Positions 28,494-36,442 are shown, counted from the first letter of the stretch. The stretch is 64,000 bases of DNA from Pseudanabaena sp. M53BS1SP1A06MG (GCA_020404105.1 JADBWH010000015.1:1-64000); one strand, 5' to 3'. Notes: generated by a model not told the origin, from the letters alone. Numbers and translations: made by a program.

Positions 28494-28958
28494 ATGCAAG
28501 GAAACATCGATGTAAAACGTCAGCTCAACGAAGCTCTCAAAGCTCAACTGACCGCAATTAACCAATATTTTCTCCATGCGCGGATGTGCAAAAACTGGGG
28601 ATTAAATCAGCTTAACGATCGCGAATATCGTTACTCTATTAAAGCCATGAAGCAGGCTGATGAATTAATTGAGCGAGTTCTCTTTTTAGAAGGCTTGCCC
28701 AATTTGCAAAGTTTAGGAAAGTTGCTCATCGGTGAGGATGTTCCCGAATTATTGCAAAATGACTTGACGCTCTGTACGGAGATTCGTGATGGACTAAAAG
28801 CATCAGTAATCACCTCTGAGACTCAGCAAGATTTCGTCAGTCGAGATTTGTTCGCCAAGTTGCTAGAGGAGACGGAGGATCAGATCGATTGGCTAGAATC
28901 ACAAATTTGGCTGATTGATAACACAGGTTTGCCCAACTTCTTGCAGTCGATGATTTAG
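28494..28958 (+). CDS. Bacterioferritin, heme-ligand subunit without ferroxidase ligands
   Basis: Iron-storage subunit, 154 residues, with the usual four-helix ferritin fold and strong similarity to E. coli Bfr (AINQYFLHARMCKNWGLNQL, ERVLFLEGLPNLQSLGKLLI, EDVPELLQNDL). Met52, the heme axial ligand, is kept. All six diiron ligands of E. coli numbering are changed: Glu18 to Gln, Glu51 to Ala, His54 to Gln, Glu94 to Cys, Glu127 to Thr, His130 to Gln. So it can bind heme at the dimer interface but should not oxidise iron. Start ATG at 28494. It is followed within 71 bases by the complementary subunit. Confidence 0.92.
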   Translation: MQGNIDVKRQLNEALKAQLTAINQYFLHARMCKNWGLNQLNDREYRYSIKAMKQADELIERVLFLEGLPNLQSLGKLLIGEDVPELLQNDLTLCTEIRDGLKASVITSETQQDFVSRDLFAKLLEETEDQIDWLESQIWLIDNTGLPNFLQSMI

Positions 28959-29028
28959 CATATGGGCAAATTGATGACATATGACATCGATTCTTGAACT
29001 ATTAATTAAAAATCAATTGAGGAAAATT

Positions 29029-29496
29029 ATGAAAGGTAGTGAGAAAGTCTTACAACAATTATCGAAGTTGTTGCGTGGTGAATTAGCAGCGCGAGATCAA
29101 TACTTTACCCACTCACGCATGTATCTCGATTGGGGACTAAATAAACTGTATGAACGAATCAATCATGAGATGCAGGATGAAACTCAACATGCGACTTTAT
29201 TGATTGAACGAATTCTATTGCTTGGTGGTACTCCCGATCTGTCGCAACAAGATGCAATTAAGATTGGGAAAACTGTGCCTGAGATGTTGCAGAATGATTT
29301 GGACTTTGAATATAGTGTGATCGGTGATCTTAAAGCAGCGATCGCTGTTTGTGAGAACGAACAAGATTATCAAAGCCGCAAGATTTTATCGGGCATTCTC
29401 TCGGATACTGAAGAAGATCATGCCTACTGGTTAGAAAAACAACTCAGGTTAATTGACCAAATTGGCTTACCCAATTATCTCCAATCACAAATGTAA
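29029..29496 (+). CDS. Bacterioferritin, ferroxidase subunit without heme Met
   Basis: Partner subunit, 155 residues from the ATG at 29029; an upstream in-frame ATG at 28981 would add 16 residues not found in the family. Ferroxidase ligands are present: Glu18 ([10 protein letters not shown]), Glu51 and His54 ([12 protein letters not shown]), Glu94 (DFEYSVI) and the ExxH motif at 128-131 (EEDH, one residue longer than in E. coli). The heme ligand position 52 is Thr. Together with the preceding gene this is the split heme/ferroxidase arrangement known from Synechocystis, likely forming mixed shells. Confidence 0.92.
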   Translation: MKGSEKVLQQLSKLLRGELAARDQYFTHSRMYLDWGLNKLYERINHEMQDETQHATLLIERILLLGGTPDLSQQDAIKIGKTVPEMLQNDLDFEYSVIGDLKAAIAVCENEQDYQSRKILSGILSDTEEDHAYWLEKQLRLIDQIGLPNYLQSQM

Positions 29497-29769
29497 TTAC
29501 AGCATTTTATTCTGCAATTATAAATTAGAATTCAAATCTGTAGTGAAATGATTCTGTAATAAAAGTTTTTGGATTAGTCAAAGCCTTTCACCAGCCGTCA
29601 TGAACTTTTGATACTTAGTGACTTCCAGCTCATAAAGATAATTCAAATAAAATTACAACTACGACTTTGCTCAGCTAGCTTACACCGAGGGCTGATCTGA
29701 GTCGTAGCCCCTCTAAAAGTTATTCAAAACAACTGGGCACTGGTCAGTTAACTAGTGAGACAATAAAAG
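29497..29769. repeat. Family H repeat (H2) and surrounding non-coding sequence
   Basis: About 29645-29735 carries ACTTTGCTCAGCTAGCTTAC, GGGCTGATCTGAGTCGTAGCC and GTTATTCAAAACAA, matching H1 at 14930-15016 block by block. The remaining bases show no gene. Confidence 0.5.
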
Positions 29770-29898
29770 CCTGTTGAGGATAATAATTCCAGCATAGAAA
29801 TAAATGGGACGATGAAAAAGTCCGATAGCCATAGCAGAAGTCTTGTTTGTGCCCAAGCTCACATGAGGTCGTACCCAATTGTGAATTAAGAGTTGTAC
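29770..29898 (-). pseudogene. C-terminal scrap of a DDE transposase
   Basis: On the minus strand VQLLIHNWVRPHVSLGTNKT then SAMAIGLFHRPIYF. HNWVRPHxSLG followed by A-M-A-G is a common transposase C-terminus (integrase-like core). Family not determined. The N-terminal part is missing. Confidence 0.5.
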
Positions 29899-29971
29899 AG
29901 TGACTGTGCGTTGTAGTCATTCAGTATGCTTCGCATATACAGCAAATTCTGATCAAACCCACCACAAAAGA

Positions 29972-30255
29972 AGCTACCTAAAAGGCTCAAAGCAGATGTC
30001 ACAATGATGAAACCAATTAAGAGGATCTTCATCAGTAATAGCATTAATAGCCTTAGTGATAGCTGCATTAAGAGCCTCAATTGTACGAGCTTTATCTGAG
30101 TGAATAATTTCTTTCAACTTTGACCAACACAGCTCAATAAATCAGGGAAATAGGGAGGTAAAAACTTGACCTTAGCACCAACAGATTCAATCAGAGTTTT
30201 TACAATTTCGGCGTAATGGACTGGCAAATTGTCTATAGCAACAATTGCTCCAACC
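29972..30255 (-). pseudogene. IS630-family transposase C-terminal remnant
   Basis: On the minus strand, IVAIDNLPVHYAEIVKTLIE, GAKVKFLPPYFPDL, then after a small deletion and frameshift KLKEIIHSDKARTIEALNAA and DEDPLNWFHHC. The first block is the catalytic VLDNLPAHK-type motif, and LPPYSPDxxPIE is normal for IS630, whose catalytic Glu would lie at the frameshift. Its N-terminal half is absent, and it directly abuts the truncated DUF5615 gene. Confidence 0.7.
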
Positions 30256-30279
30256 CATAATTGATGCAATAATATTTGC

Positions 30280-30540
30280 TCATTTATGGGAGATAATCAA
30301 AACGCATGAGCTTTTTTTTGTCAGTATAAATTTGCCAAATTCAGCAGGCATCGCTTTGCGATCATGGGTAACAAGTACTCTCCCATCTTGCGCCGCTATT
30401 GCTAATACTTCTGGGTCTTTCTTGCCCTCAAGTTTTGCACTGTACGCTGATTGAAAACTCAGATTGGGCTGCCTGCGTAACGCACCAGTAACAATTGCTT
30501 GATTAAGGTCAGCATCTGCTTGAAAATGAACTGCTGTCAT
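30280..30540 (-). pseudogene. DUF5615 PIN-like toxin-type protein, truncated at its C-terminus
   Basis: The 86-residue frame starts FQADADLNQAIVTGALRR and contains LEGKKDPEVLAIAAQDGRVL and VTHDRKAMP. DUF5615 proteins have a PIN/Mut7-C-like fold and pair with DUF433 proteins in putative toxin-antitoxin modules. They are usually near 110-120 residues; here the frame ends after CVLIISHK, where the IS630 remnant begins. ATG at 30540 overlaps the DUF433 stop by ATGA. The acidic residue D9/D11 and THDRK motif remain, but the missing last strand and helix make activity doubtful. Confidence 0.7.
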
Positions 30541-30932
30541 GATTTGATTAGCTTCTGGGTTTGAGCAGTTTTCAACTTTTGATACAGAAGCCGATTCTTT
30601 TGTCTACAGGATTTTTGCAGTTTCTCAAATTCTTCTTCACCTTCTTTGAGATATGCGTCAACTAACTTGCGGCTGCCAAGATAAAAGGCGATCGCACCAT
30701 ATAGTGGTTTTCATTTTGCCGTAGGCAAAATGAAAACTCAAAACTCTTAATGGGACTGATTTTTTGTTTTCAAATGAGTACACACTCATTTGAAAACCGC
30801 TATAAACCTGTTCTAGTGAGAGTAATGGAGAAATTCTTGGGCAATGCTTTCAGGTGACTTAGCATTCAAAAAAGCATAAACAACTGAATCAAGAGAAATA
30901 CGGATTCTTTCGATCCAGTATCGAGTAATGTC
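30537..30932 (-). pseudogene. DUF433 antitoxin-type gene, broken by a frameshift and a family C element
   Basis: Minus-strand pieces: RISLDSVVYAFLNAKSPESI and AQEFLHYS (30932-30816), a one-base frameshift at about 30815, LEQVY, the family C element (30700-30804), then GAIAFYLGSRKLVDAYLKEG and EEEFEKLQKSCRQKNRLLYQ down to the TGA at 30537. Removing the element with one TA gives GTT TAT GGT GCG, i.e. Q-V-Y-G-A, the normal DUF433 sequence. The stop overlaps the start of the DUF5615 frame, as in intact DUF433-DUF5615 pairs. The DUF433 N-terminus is also missing. Confidence 0.75.
30700..30804 (+). repeat. Family C element (C1) inside the DUF433 gene
   Basis: TATAGTGGTTTTCATTTTGC, a small hairpin TTGCCGTAGGCAA, the middle ACTCTTAATGGGACTGATTT, a second hairpin GAGTACACACTC and the right end GAAAACCGCTATA. 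TA is duplicated at both borders. Confidence 0.9.
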
Positions 30933-31262
30933 AACCTGCTCCTGATCTGACAAAAACTCGAAATCGATAGTTGCTGTTTTTAGTAAATCTTCTTCAATGT
31001 TTTGAAGTTGTCTAATCTGTTTAGCTGCAATAGCTTGATCCAATTCATTTATAAAATCTTGTGCCATTGGATCACCTTGATTTGATAACTCTCTTATTTT
31101 TGATATCACATCAAAAGTAACAGCAATCCAAGTGGATACTATTGCTGAACGGTATGCACCTCCTCGATATGCGTCTATCGCTTCCAAGATATAAGACCGT
31201 GCTATTCTATCTCTTACTTTAAGAGCTAGTTCGTCAAGATCTGTAAGGCGAACTTCTTTCAT
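30813..31262 (-). CDS. Chimeric frame: HEPN-like N-terminus joined to DUF433 remnant
   Basis: The 149-residue open frame is unlikely to be a natural gene. Residues 1-110 (KVRDRIARSYILEAIDAYRG, YRSAIVSTWIAVTFDVISKI, DFEFLSDQEQ) look like the first part of a larger helical protein; the pattern resembles N-terminal regions of HEPN-type proteins, but I am not sure. Residues 111-149 are DUF433 sequence (RISLDSVVYAFLNAKSPESI), so two unrelated genes were joined by a deletion. It may still be translated; ATG at 31262 is plausible. Confidence 0.45.
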   Translation of the reverse strand: MKEVRLTDLDELALKVRDRIARSYILEAIDAYRGGAYRSAIVSTWIAVTFDVISKIRELSNQGDPMAQDFINELDQAIAAKQIRQLQNIEEDLLKTATIDFEFLSDQEQVDITRYWIERIRISLDSVVYAFLNAKSPESIAQEFLHYSH

Positions 31263-31502
31263 GAATTACAACTTCAGACAGTTAGGTTTCGTTCATTATC
31301 ATACACACTAAATCTTGCTCCTGATGAGACTGGGGCGGCAATAACTATATTGCTTAAGATCCATATCTATAGCAAAAAAATTTAGATTGCATATAAATCC
31401 TCTTGAGTAAGGGGTAGACATTCGCTAAATAGGGCTATATTAAACAACTTATCTTGTTTTACAAAAAACATCCCGCTAGCAAAATAGTTGATCGCTTTTT
31501 GA

Positions 31503-32240
31503 TCATTCAGAGATATCACCGAAGCGATCGCGATACTTTTGTAATAACGCCTCAGCCTCAAGTCTCACCTGACGTTCTAGGTTCACACGTTCTTGAGCAG
31601 TGGGATATCTCTTGCCAGAGCGATCGTACCAATAGACCCATTCGCGCTGCCAACCATCATAAATACCCTGCTCACTACCAATTCCCAAACCAATCTCAGG
31701 AAGCCATACCATTCTTCCGCTTTCTGCTAAAAGCGTCACCGCAGGCAAAAGTTGATACTTCCCATCGACTAGCTTGTATACTTCTAGAGATTGATGATCC
31801 TTATACAATCGGCGACCAGTTGTGGAATCGTAAACCACATAATAGAGAATTCCCACCTCTGCATACTTGGCTAACTTGGTGTCGTATTCACCATTATATT
31901 TTTTAGAAACTACTTCTAAAGCCAGAATTGGCATGACTTTTTCCTGCCAAACCACATAGCTCAAACGTCCACCTTCACCAGTTTGCTTCGGTACACCCAA
32001 AGCGAGAAATCCGTCGGGAACAATTGCCTTAGACTTGGCTGGCTCCTCAATGTTTGGCTCGTAATACACTCCCATATCCACACCCCAAAACCAATCAGTG
32101 CGATCGCTCCAAATCTCTCGTAATAGGTTTAATAGAATATTGGGAATGTCATTTTGGAGTTCATTATCCACAGGCGTTTCATCGGAATCGGGTAGGTCTT
32201 CCGCCGTTGGCAAACGGTATTGAGAAGGTACAGTAACCAT
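31503..32240 (-). CDS. Uma2-family endonuclease-like protein (DUF820)
   Basis: A 245-residue member of the PD-(D/E)XK-like Uma2 family, very numerous in cyanobacteria and of unknown function. Motifs: VDMGVYYEPNIEEPAKSKAI with VPDGFLALGV, then LALEVVSKKYNGEYDTKLAK (catalytic-type ExxSxxt...K), YAEVGILYYVVYDSTTGRRL, and the C-terminal GRMVWLPEIGLGIG and LEAEALLQKYRDRFG. All expected motifs are in place and length is normal. Start is ATG at 32240. Confidence 0.88.
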   Translation of the reverse strand: MVTVPSQYRLPTAEDLPDSDETPVDNELQNDIPNILLNLLREIWSDRTDWFWGVDMGVYYEPNIEEPAKSKAIVPDGFLALGVPKQTGEGGRLSYVVWQEKVMPILALEVVSKKYNGEYDTKLAKYAEVGILYYVVYDSTTGRRLYKDHQSLEVYKLVDGKYQLLPAVTLLAESGRMVWLPEIGLGIGSEQGIYDGWQREWVYWYDRSGKRYPTAQERVNLERQVRLEAEALLQKYRDRFGDISE

Positions 32241-32323
32241 AGTCTTTTGTACTTTACGTTACAAATCTCAGTCTAACTGATAAGCAGTAACGATTCTATC
32301 ATTCGCAGGATTATAGACAGCCA

Positions 32324-32554
32324 TCACACTATTATGTTTTTTAACTGATCAAACGGAGTATGCCACGAAAAATAATTGGGAAGCACAAACCCAAACCCAA
32401 TAAACGTAGGAACCACAAAAGGATAGTAAAAAGGCTCATCATCCACCTCAGTACCACCGAACTGAATTACAAAATTTCCGCACCAAAAATATACCCCAAC
32501 CATTTGGATATCTAAGCTATAAGTTAGCGATCGCAGTTTATCCGATACATTCAT
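32324..32554 (-). CDS. Small hypothetical protein
   Basis: A 76-residue frame with ATG at 32554: begins MNVSDKLRSLTYSLDIQMVG, rich in aromatic residues (YFWCGNFVIQFGG, PFYYPFVVPTFIGFGFVLP). No domain is recognised. Codon use looks normal for the window and it lies just upstream of, and on the same strand as, the Uma2 gene. Could be the tail or head of a larger lost protein. Confidence 0.4.
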   Translation of the reverse strand: MNVSDKLRSLTYSLDIQMVGVYFWCGNFVIQFGGTEVDDEPFYYPFVVPTFIGFGFVLPNYFSWHTPFDQLKNIIV

Positions 32555-32692
32555 AACGAGTATTTGGGGTTACTAATCTAAACATTAGCATTCCAGAACA
32601 AAAAGATACAAAAAGATATTTTTATTTACATATATAATAAATTTTTAAAGATGCCACCAACAAAAACATCACACCCAACTTAAATACTTGCC

Positions 32693-34069
32693 ATGTCTCT
32701 AAGTACTCACAATGAAAGCGCACCCCATCATGTTGTTATTATTGGCGGTGGCTTTGGGGGACTATATGCCGCCCAAAAACTAGGCAAATCAAAGGTTCCC
32801 CTCAAAGTTACCCTCATTGACAAACGCAACTTTCACCTCTTCCAGCCGCTACTTTACCAAGTCGCCACAGGCAGCCTCTCTCCCGCCGATATCGCTTCAC
32901 CATTGCGGGCCGTCCTCGCCGAAAACAAAAATACTAGCGTCGTCATGGGCGAAGTGTTAGATATTGATCCCAAAGCGCAGGTAGTTAAATTAAAAAATCA
33001 CTTAGACATAAGCTATGACTCGCTGATCGTGGCAACAGGAGTTAGTCACCATTACTTTGGTAACGATCAATGGTCAGAGCAAGCCCCTGGATTAAAAACC
33101 ATTGAAGATGCGATTAATATGCGTCGCCGCATCCTGAGCGCTTTTGAGGCAGCCGAAAAGACCCATGATCCTAAGTTTAAAGAAGCATTGATGAACTTCG
33201 TGGTCATCGGTGGAGGTCCAACGGGCGTAGAACTTGCGGGAACGTTGGCGGAGCTTGCCCATCGTACTCTCAGTGATGAATTCACACATATTGATACCAA
33301 GAAAGCGCGAATCATCTTGATTGAAGGAACTGATCGCGTATTACCTCCCTACCATGCCGATCTCTCGGAGGCGGCAAAGCAATCACTCCTAAAGTTGGGT
33401 GTGGAAGTCAAAACCAGTGCGATGGTGACGAATATTGAAGATCACGTTGTCACCTTAAAATGTGGTGATCAATTTGATCAGATTCGAGCCCAAACGATTC
33501 TCTGGGCGGCAGGTGTGAAGGCTTCACCGATGGGTAAAGTATTAGGCGATCGCCTAAAAGCCGAGCTAGATCGCGTTGGTCGCGTAATTGTCCAGCCTGA
33601 TATGTCGATCGCTAATTATCCCAATGTCTATGTGATTGGTGATTTGGCGAACTATCCGCACCAAGGCGATCGCCCACTTCCGGGAGTTGCGCCTGTGGCG
33701 ATGCAGCAGGGCGAATATGTAGCGCACCATATCGAGGCGAAGGTGCAAGAAAAGGAACCTGCAAAATTCAGATATTTAGATTTTGGTAGCCTAGCTGTAA
33801 TTGGTCGCCATGAGGCGGTTGTGGACTTTAAGTTTATCCGTCTAAAGGGTTGGTTAGCGTGGTTTATTTGGACATTTGTGCATGTTTATTATCTGATTGA
33901 ATTTGATAATAAGCTTCTTGTAATGGTTCAATGGGGATGGAACTATTTCACCCATCGTCGTGGCGCAAGAATTATTACTGGTCGATACTTGCAGGTATTG
34001 GAAGAAATGGAAGGAATCCGCGCAGGTGGTCTTTCGTTAGAAGCAAGGGAACCAGTAGAAGTTGCCTAA
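32693..34069 (+). CDS. ndb: Type II NADH dehydrogenase (NDH-2)
   Basis: Single-subunit FAD enzyme that passes electrons from NADH to quinone without pumping protons; membrane-peripheral, probably regulating the redox state of the plastoquinone pool. The 458-residue chain has two dinucleotide-binding motifs (VVIIGGGFGGLYAAQKLG at about 13 and FVVIGGGPTGVELAGTLAE at about 166), YVIGDLANYP near the FAD site, VAMQQGEYVAHHI, and the NDH-2 C-terminal amphipathic/hydrophobic region (WLAWFIWTFVHVYYLIEFDN). Start ATG at 32693. It converges on rsr with a shared terminator. Which of the cyanobacterial ndbA/B/C types it is cannot be told. Confidence 0.9.
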   Translation: MSLSTHNESAPHHVVIIGGGFGGLYAAQKLGKSKVPLKVTLIDKRNFHLFQPLLYQVATGSLSPADIASPLRAVLAENKNTSVVMGEVLDIDPKAQVVKLKNHLDISYDSLIVATGVSHHYFGNDQWSEQAPGLKTIEDAINMRRRILSAFEAAEKTHDPKFKEALMNFVVIGGGPTGVELAGTLAELAHRTLSDEFTHIDTKKARIILIEGTDRVLPPYHADLSEAAKQSLLKLGVEVKTSAMVTNIEDHVVTLKCGDQFDQIRAQTILWAAGVKASPMGKVLGDRLKAELDRVGRVIVQPDMSIANYPNVYVIGDLANYPHQGDRPLPGVAPVAMQQGEYVAHHIEAKVQEKEPAKFRYLDFGSLAVIGRHEAVVDFKFIRLKGWLAWFIWTFVHVYYLIEFDNKLLVMVQWGWNYFTHRRGARIITGRYLQVLEEMEGIRAGGLSLEAREPVEVA

Positions 34070-34070
34070 T

Positions 34071-34102
34071 AAAAAAGGAGTCGCTTTGCGACTCCTTTTT
34101 TA
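34071..34102. terminator. Bidirectional terminator between NDH-2 gene and rsr
   Basis: AAAAAAGGAGTCGC/GCGACTCCTTTTTT around TTT. T-runs on both strands end both converging genes. Confidence 0.88.
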
Positions 34103-35707
34103 TTAGACTTCACCCATTGCTACCATTTGGATCGCACGGGGCATTGCAGGGTCGAAACCTCCCATATCCCAAGAATTAGGATCTTTGGGATCGACTAGCG
34201 AAAGCTTGTAGGGAGCCAAGGTCACATAGATTGCTTTTGCATTAGCATTAACCTTGCGGCGATATTCTGCCAAAGCTTCACTAGGATGACGACGACCTGC
34301 CCAAGATTCGGAATCAGTCCAGAAGCAGAACACATCCGCATAGAACTTATTCTTAATCGCCCAATCGTAAGCCACCGACGCATCCGTACCACCGAAGTTT
34401 TGGCTTGATGCCTTTTGCATTGCCGATGTAAAGGAATCCTTTTTGGTGATTCCCAAATCGCGGAAGTCGGTTGCAAATCCACGGATCGCATAGTTGGTTT
34501 CCGCCTTCACCGTTGCCAAAGCCATCGTTGCCGCGATTTCGCAGCAGGTCAAGCCAATGGAACTAACGGTGTAGTAAGCCATCGAACCTGACACATCGAT
34601 CGCATGGAGGAAAGTCGCACCCGTAGGCGCGATCGCATCGAAGGACATTTCCAGAGCAGTTTCCAGAATATCGACAATGCGCGGAATTGGTTGCCAAGTC
34701 TTTTGGCTACGTCCGAGCGCACCGCCCGATTGATAGGTCTTGAGAGCTTTCAAAACATCAATGGGGTGAATGCGTCCCTTCTTCAGGCGATCGCGACAGT
34801 TCAATACATTAGCAACATGCTTCAAGTTATCCTTGTTTTTCGCAGTCAAGACACCAAGTTCCGTCAAAGAACCAAGGTTCCGCAATAGCGCACCGATGGG
34901 CATTTCGTTAAAGAGCAACTGCCATGCACGCACATCCATCTGTCCGATGGGAGCCGCCATTTCATGGGTGAGTTTACCCTTGGCGATCGCTTCATGGGTT
35001 TTGTCAGGGTGACGCTTGAGCCATTCATACCACCAGATTTGCGCTAGCGCATCCGATGGAATTTTTGAAGGAAGTTCATCCCAACCCTGGACCACCCATT
35101 GATATAGCGCTTGTTGATCGTCGGTTGCAGGCTTGACGTGAAACAAACGCAACGCATCACGGTGCGAGAAGCCTTGCCGTTGTTGGTACTTCAGCAATTG
35201 GTAGGCTAGCGCATTGGTGTCGGGATTGGAGAGCCATGCCTTACCGCTTTCACGAATGACTTTACCGAAGCCACGCATGGACTTGGTGTAGTTCATCCAT
35301 TCATAGAAGTGGCTACCTGTGCGGACAACTTGAGGAAAGATTTCCATGAAGTTCCGTTTTGCCGCTTGACTGTCACCCATCGATAGCAAGACTAGAGCCA
35401 GAATGGGAGCGCTGTTATTCACCGCACGACCATCGCTAGCATAGAGAATTTCGCTCGCCACGCGAGCGGGATTTTCAGCAACGCATTTCTGCACCGTATC
35501 AATGAAATCGGTGGACAGTTCGTGCTTGCCAGCGTAGTAGGTACTTTGAGCCGTACCAATCAGCAAGCAACGACGCAACATGCGCCAGATACCCGCATCA
35601 AAGGCAAAGCCACCCGATCGCCCTTGGATCATTTCGGCTTCACGACCTGCGATCGCTTGAGTTTGAGGAGTACCTTTGGGTTTCTGGAATAAGAATTTAT
35701 ATGACAT
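34103..35707 (-). CDS. rsr: Rsr: bacterial Ro60 (TROVE-domain) protein
   Basis: Ring-shaped RNA-binding protein; in Deinococcus its homologue binds Y RNA and works with exoribonucleases in RNA quality control and stress survival. The 534-residue product has a TROVE HEAT-repeat ring (about 15-360, MLRRCLLIGTAQSTYYAGKH, QLLKYQQRQGFSHRDALRLF, AHPDKTHEA-like helices) and a vWA-like domain (about 360-534) with MIDAS residues DVSGSM and GGTDASVA. Start ATG at 35707 with GGAG eight bases upstream. Five tRNA-like Y RNA units lie directly upstream on the same strand, which supports the function strongly. Confidence 0.93.
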   Translation of the reverse strand: MSYKFLFQKPKGTPQTQAIAGREAEMIQGRSGGFAFDAGIWRMLRRCLLIGTAQSTYYAGKHELSTDFIDTVQKCVAENPARVASEILYASDGRAVNNSAPILALVLLSMGDSQAAKRNFMEIFPQVVRTGSHFYEWMNYTKSMRGFGKVIRESGKAWLSNPDTNALAYQLLKYQQRQGFSHRDALRLFHVKPATDDQQALYQWVVQGWDELPSKIPSDALAQIWWYEWLKRHPDKTHEAIAKGKLTHEMAAPIGQMDVRAWQLLFNEMPIGALLRNLGSLTELGVLTAKNKDNLKHVANVLNCRDRLKKGRIHPIDVLKALKTYQSGGALGRSQKTWQPIPRIVDILETALEMSFDAIAPTGATFLHAIDVSGSMAYYTVSSIGLTCCEIAATMALATVKAETNYAIRGFATDFRDLGITKKDSFTSAMQKASSQNFGGTDASVAYDWAIKNKFYADVFCFWTDSESWAGRRHPSEALAEYRRKVNANAKAIYVTLAPYKLSLVDPKDPNSWDMGGFDPAMPRAIQMVAMGEV

Positions 35708-35773
35708 GACATTCTCCGTCCCGTAAGGGAAAGTTAAAGAGAACTTCCTTCACCTCGACCAAAGAGAAGGAAT

Positions 35774-35910
35774 CGGCAGGGTAGGACTCGAACCTACAGG
35801 ATCTTGCGATCGATTGAACCCAGATAACCCTCTACAGTTCGGTCTTTGCAGACAAGGGTTCCCATAAAGGCATTAAATCAACTGCGTCTACCAATTTCCG
35901 CCACCTGCCG
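35774..35910 (-). ncRNA. YrlA-like Y RNA 1 (tRNA-like body with Y core)
   Basis: Seven-pair acceptor CGGCAGG/CCTGCCG, Leu-like D arm (GGCGGAAATTGGTAGACGC) and T arm GTAGG-TTCGAGT-CCTAC enclose about 85 bases instead of a normal anticodon arm. The insert contains AACCCTTGTCT-GCAA-AGACCGAA (a GNRA-capped hairpin) then CTGTAGAGGGTTATC, plus a small GATCGCAAGATC hairpin. The block GACCGAA ... GTAGAGGGTTATC resembles the Ro-binding strand of vertebrate Y1 RNA (GUCCGAAGGUAGUGAGUUAUC, as I recall it). Lies 66 bases upstream of rsr. Confidence 0.85.
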
Positions 35911-35974
35911 AAAATGTGAACATCTAAAAGCTAATTGCTAAAAGCTAATCGCTAATCGCCAAAAACTTTTAGAG

Positions 35975-36095
35975 AGGGTGGAATGGGAATCGAACCCACA
36001 TCTCGCGACAAAGGGGGGAGATCGTTAGAAGCGATAACCCTGAGTCTGCGTCCCTTACGGGCAAAGTGCGTTCTACCAGTTGAACTATCCACCCC
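35975..36095 (-). ncRNA. YrlA-like Y RNA 2
   Basis: Acceptor GGGGTGG/CCACCCT, D arm GTTCAACTGGTAGAAC, T arm ATGGG-type stem GTGGG-TTCGATT-CCCAT. Between them: CACTTTGCCC-GTAA-GGGACGCAG (GNRA-capped hairpin), ACTCAGGGTTATCG, then ATCG-CTTCTAA-CGAT, a hairpin whose loop is identical to the anticodon loop of tRNA-Arg(UCU) at 6777, and a CTC...GAG variable-arm-like stem. Unlike unit 1 it therefore mimics all four tRNA arms. Confidence 0.82.
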
Positions 36096-36252
36096 AAGAT
36101 TGAGGGTAGAGCTAAAGAAGTAGAGATTTTGAGTAATGAAGTGCCACACTACGCGCAACACTCCATTAATTCTTTAGGACTACCGATTTGGAATTTTGAT
36201 TTTGTGCTTTGTTAAAGAAAGATGGCAACCAGCAGGCAAAACCTCTAGTTTA

Positions 36253-36331
36253 GGAAGGGATGGGAGTCGAACCCAATCACCTCATGGAGGTGATGCAACC
36301 AAAGCGATAACCCTCACCAATTCGTCCCTTG
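36253..36331 (-). ncRNA. Y RNA-like unit 3, short or 5'-truncated
   Basis: The 3' half is tRNA-like: a variable-arm hairpin ATCACCT-CCATG-AGGTGAT and T arm TTGGG-TTCGACT-CCCA. The shared motif GAGGGTTATCGC is present, preceded by AAGGGACGAA, which equals the 3' side of the core hairpin in unit 2. The 5' strand of the hairpin and D arm are absent. AAGGGA can pair with TCCCTT at the 3' end, so a compact fold remains possible. A GTGTGGTGC/GCACCACAC hairpin (36341-36361) lies at the break. Confidence 0.55.
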
Positions 36332-36442
36332 AATTAACGTGTGGTGCGAAGCACCACACATTTTTATCTTGGGCAAAGAGAAGTTTCGATTGCGATCGCA
36401 TAACTATCTCTCCAAAACATTACTCAAAATCAAACTCCCAAT

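Noticed and set aside
29886-30080. A 64-codon membrane protein gene on the minus strand
   Set aside because: It overlaps the IS630 transposase remnant in another frame, and its leucine-rich sequence is a translation of that remnant's AT-rich DNA.
31454-31906. A 150-codon gene on the plus strand
   Set aside because: It lies opposite the Uma2 gene, which has all family motifs; the plus-strand product has none.
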